Shown here piece after piece: positions 62,939 through 64,000 of a DNA stretch of 64,000 nt. Every line of letters begins with the position of its first letter. Within the stretch, counting starts at the first letter, position 1. The notes under the pieces are model-generated. The model did no database searches. It was not told the origin of the DNA and worked only from the letters and a program-made list of their open reading frames with translations. Location of the stretch: assembly GCF_006716745.1 (NCBI RefSeq), contig NZ_VFPP01000001.1:5715386-5779385 (forward strand), written 5' to 3'. A program made the translations under genes and the position numbers. This stretch comes from Saccharothrix saharensis. Its GTDB lineage: Bacteria; Actinomycetota; Actinomycetes; Mycobacteriales; Pseudonocardiaceae.

Positions 62939-64000
62939 CTAGTGGGACGCCGACTCGCGGATGAGCGGCAGCAGCTCCGCGATCCGGTGCCGCGGCAGGT
63001 CGATCAACCGCAGCTCCAGGTCGTCGTGCTCGCCGATCCGCTCCCGCGCCTCCCGCTTGGTCATCGCGCCGCGCGTGGCCGTGATCAACGCCTCCCGCCA
63101 CACGTTGCCCAGCTTGCCGTGGGCCCGCATCAGCACCTCGCGCACGGCCAGCCCACCGACGTCCAAGGTGCCGGCCAACACCTGGTCCGCGACGACGACG
63201 CAGTGCTTGCCGTCCGGAGTGGACCGCAGGAACCGCAGCGCGAACCTGGTGCCCACCAACGACGTCAGCTCCTGCTGGCCGGCGGCGGACGCCACGTTCG
63301 GGTGGTTGTTCGGCACGAGCGCCGCCATCCGGCCGGGCGAGCACGCGAGCAACGTCCGCAGCAGCCACGGCCCGGGGTCACCGGACAGGTCCACCGCCAA
63401 CGACGCCGCGCCCTTGCCGATCGGCTCGGCCCACCCCGGCGCGCGCGGCTTCGGCGGCGGCGAGGACTCCGGCCGCGGCGCGAGGTCGACCAGCGCGGCC
63501 AACGCCGTCGAACCGGGGCCGGTCGCCTCCACCGACTGCGGACCGTGCGTGTAGATGGCCGTCTTCGCGGAAGCGGGTGACGCCGAACGGCGGGACGTGG
63601 GCCGGCACACGTACAGGTCGGCCGCGCTGCCGATGGCCTGCGCGCCGTCGAACCGGTGGAACGCGGGCAGGATCGCCTCGAACACCAACCCGAGCCGCTG
63701 CAACTCCTGCTGCACCTTCAACCCCAGCGCGGGTGTCCGGTCGCTGAAACCGTACGCGAGCAGCACCCGCCCGCGGCCCGGGTCGGCCAGGCACTCCACG
63801 GCCCGCCCGGCGAACAGCCCCATGCCCTCCGGCGTGTACGGCGGGTCGCTGAACACCAGGTCCGCCGACTCCAGCACGGCGGGCGGCAGGCCGAACCGGA
63901 AGTCCGCGTGGATCGTCCGCACCGGCCACCCGCGTTCGGCGGCGCGCCGCGCGATGTGCTCCAGCAGCCGGTCGTCGACGTCCACCACGACGACCTCGAC
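62939..64000 (-). CDS. Bis-aminopropyl spermidine synthase-like methyltransferase-fold protein, partial
   Basis: At least 353 residues; the 5' end lies beyond the right edge. The visible part has a Rossmann end VVDVDDRLLEHIARRAAERG and the catalytic SDPPYTPEGMGLF, typical of the N4-bis(aminopropyl)spermidine synthase (BpsA) family that branches polyamines. The later half (about 150-353) is less familiar and Pro-rich (RPESSPPPKPRAPGW), ending LPRHRIAELLPLI. Polyamine transfer is likely but a DNA/RNA methyltransferase-like role is not excluded. Confidence 0.75.
   Translation of the reverse strand, partial: VEVVVVDVDDRLLEHIARRAAERGWPVRTIHADFRFGLPPAVLESADLVFSDPPYTPEGMGLFAGRAVECLADPGRGRVLLAYGFSDRTPALGLKVQQELQRLGLVFEAILPAFHRFDGAQAIGSAADLYVCRPTSRRSASPASAKTAIYTHGPQSVEATGPGSTALAALVDLAPRPESSPPPKPRAPGWAEPIGKGAASLAVDLSGDPGPWLLRTLLACSPGRMAALVPNNHPNVASAAGQQELTSLVGTRFALRFLRSTPDGKHCVVVADQVLAGTLDVGGLAVREVLMRAHGKLGNVWREALITATRGAMTKREARERIGEHDDLELRLIDLPRHRIAELLPLIRESASH

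Overview
This window is high-GC actinobacterial chromosome, dense in GTG starts and short overlaps. Gene content and order point to the Pseudonocardiales, most likely an Actinosynnema/Saccharothrix/Lentzea-type organism. The genus is inferred from remembered gene content and repeats, not from a search. Most of the window is core actinobacterial synteny shared with Mycobacterium: fbiA-fbiB, whiB2, the mannose-phosphate genes, sahH-tmk-mtrA-mtrB-lpqB-comF-hpf-secA, and aroA-rsgA-sigR/rsrA-bL37-biotinyl protein-pdtaS-whiB1. I saw no rRNA, tRNA, CRISPR array, insertion sequence or prophage.

Layout. 1-4.4 kb: the start of a sugar-nucleotide pyrophosphorylase, a Pro-rich unknown, and the operon M50 peptidase-fbiA-fbiB-NUDIX for coenzyme F420. 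4.6-13.4 kb: whiB2, a giant membrane glycosyltransferase, a metallopeptidase-like gene, DUF3499, then phosphomannomutase-Trm112-SIS protein-manA, which supply mannose-1-phosphate for envelope glycans. 13.4-22.8 kb: CDF metal transporter, amino-acid permease, orphan GlmL-like ATPase, membrane lipase-like protein, S-adenosylhomocysteinase and an XRE regulator. 22.9-33.2 kb: tmk, the MtrA-MtrB-LpqB envelope-stress signalling unit, comF, hpf and secA. 33.6-40.6 kb is the most accessory part: HAD, TrmH methyltransferase, kinase-like, WS/DGAT and DUF6912 genes, and a tight three-gene cassette (MazG-like pyrophosphohydrolase, membrane-anchored unknown, viperin-like radical SAM enzyme). 40.8-50.5 kb: rsgA, aroA, SRAP repair protein, ybaK, sigR-rsrA, bL37, biotinyl protein, pdtaS, whiB1, a lipid kinase. 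50.6-64 kb: secreted trypsin-like protease, methyltransferase, MarR with a clear operator, GNAT, phosphatase, Ni-SOD with its maturation protease, deoxysugar epimerase, malic enzyme, a five-PAS GGDEF-EAL protein, a YbaB/WXG-like pair, and a partial spermidine-synthase-like gene.

Regulatory structure is readable by eye. There are nine perfect or near-perfect terminator hairpins and a -35/-10 pair for whiB2. SigR-type promoters (GGGAAY-N18-GTT) lie before sigR and far upstream of hpf, a CRP-like site before whiB1, and a MarR operator between divergent genes. Three intergenic loci carry a family of roughly 22-bp repeats built around CGTTCGAC. In two of them the units form a large inverted repeat between convergent genes.

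The best candidates for something undescribed are the radical SAM/MazG/membrane cassette at 38.1-40.1 kb, the repeat family, and a free-standing promoter plus tri-cysteine micro-ORF plus structured RNA at 34.5-34.7 kb.
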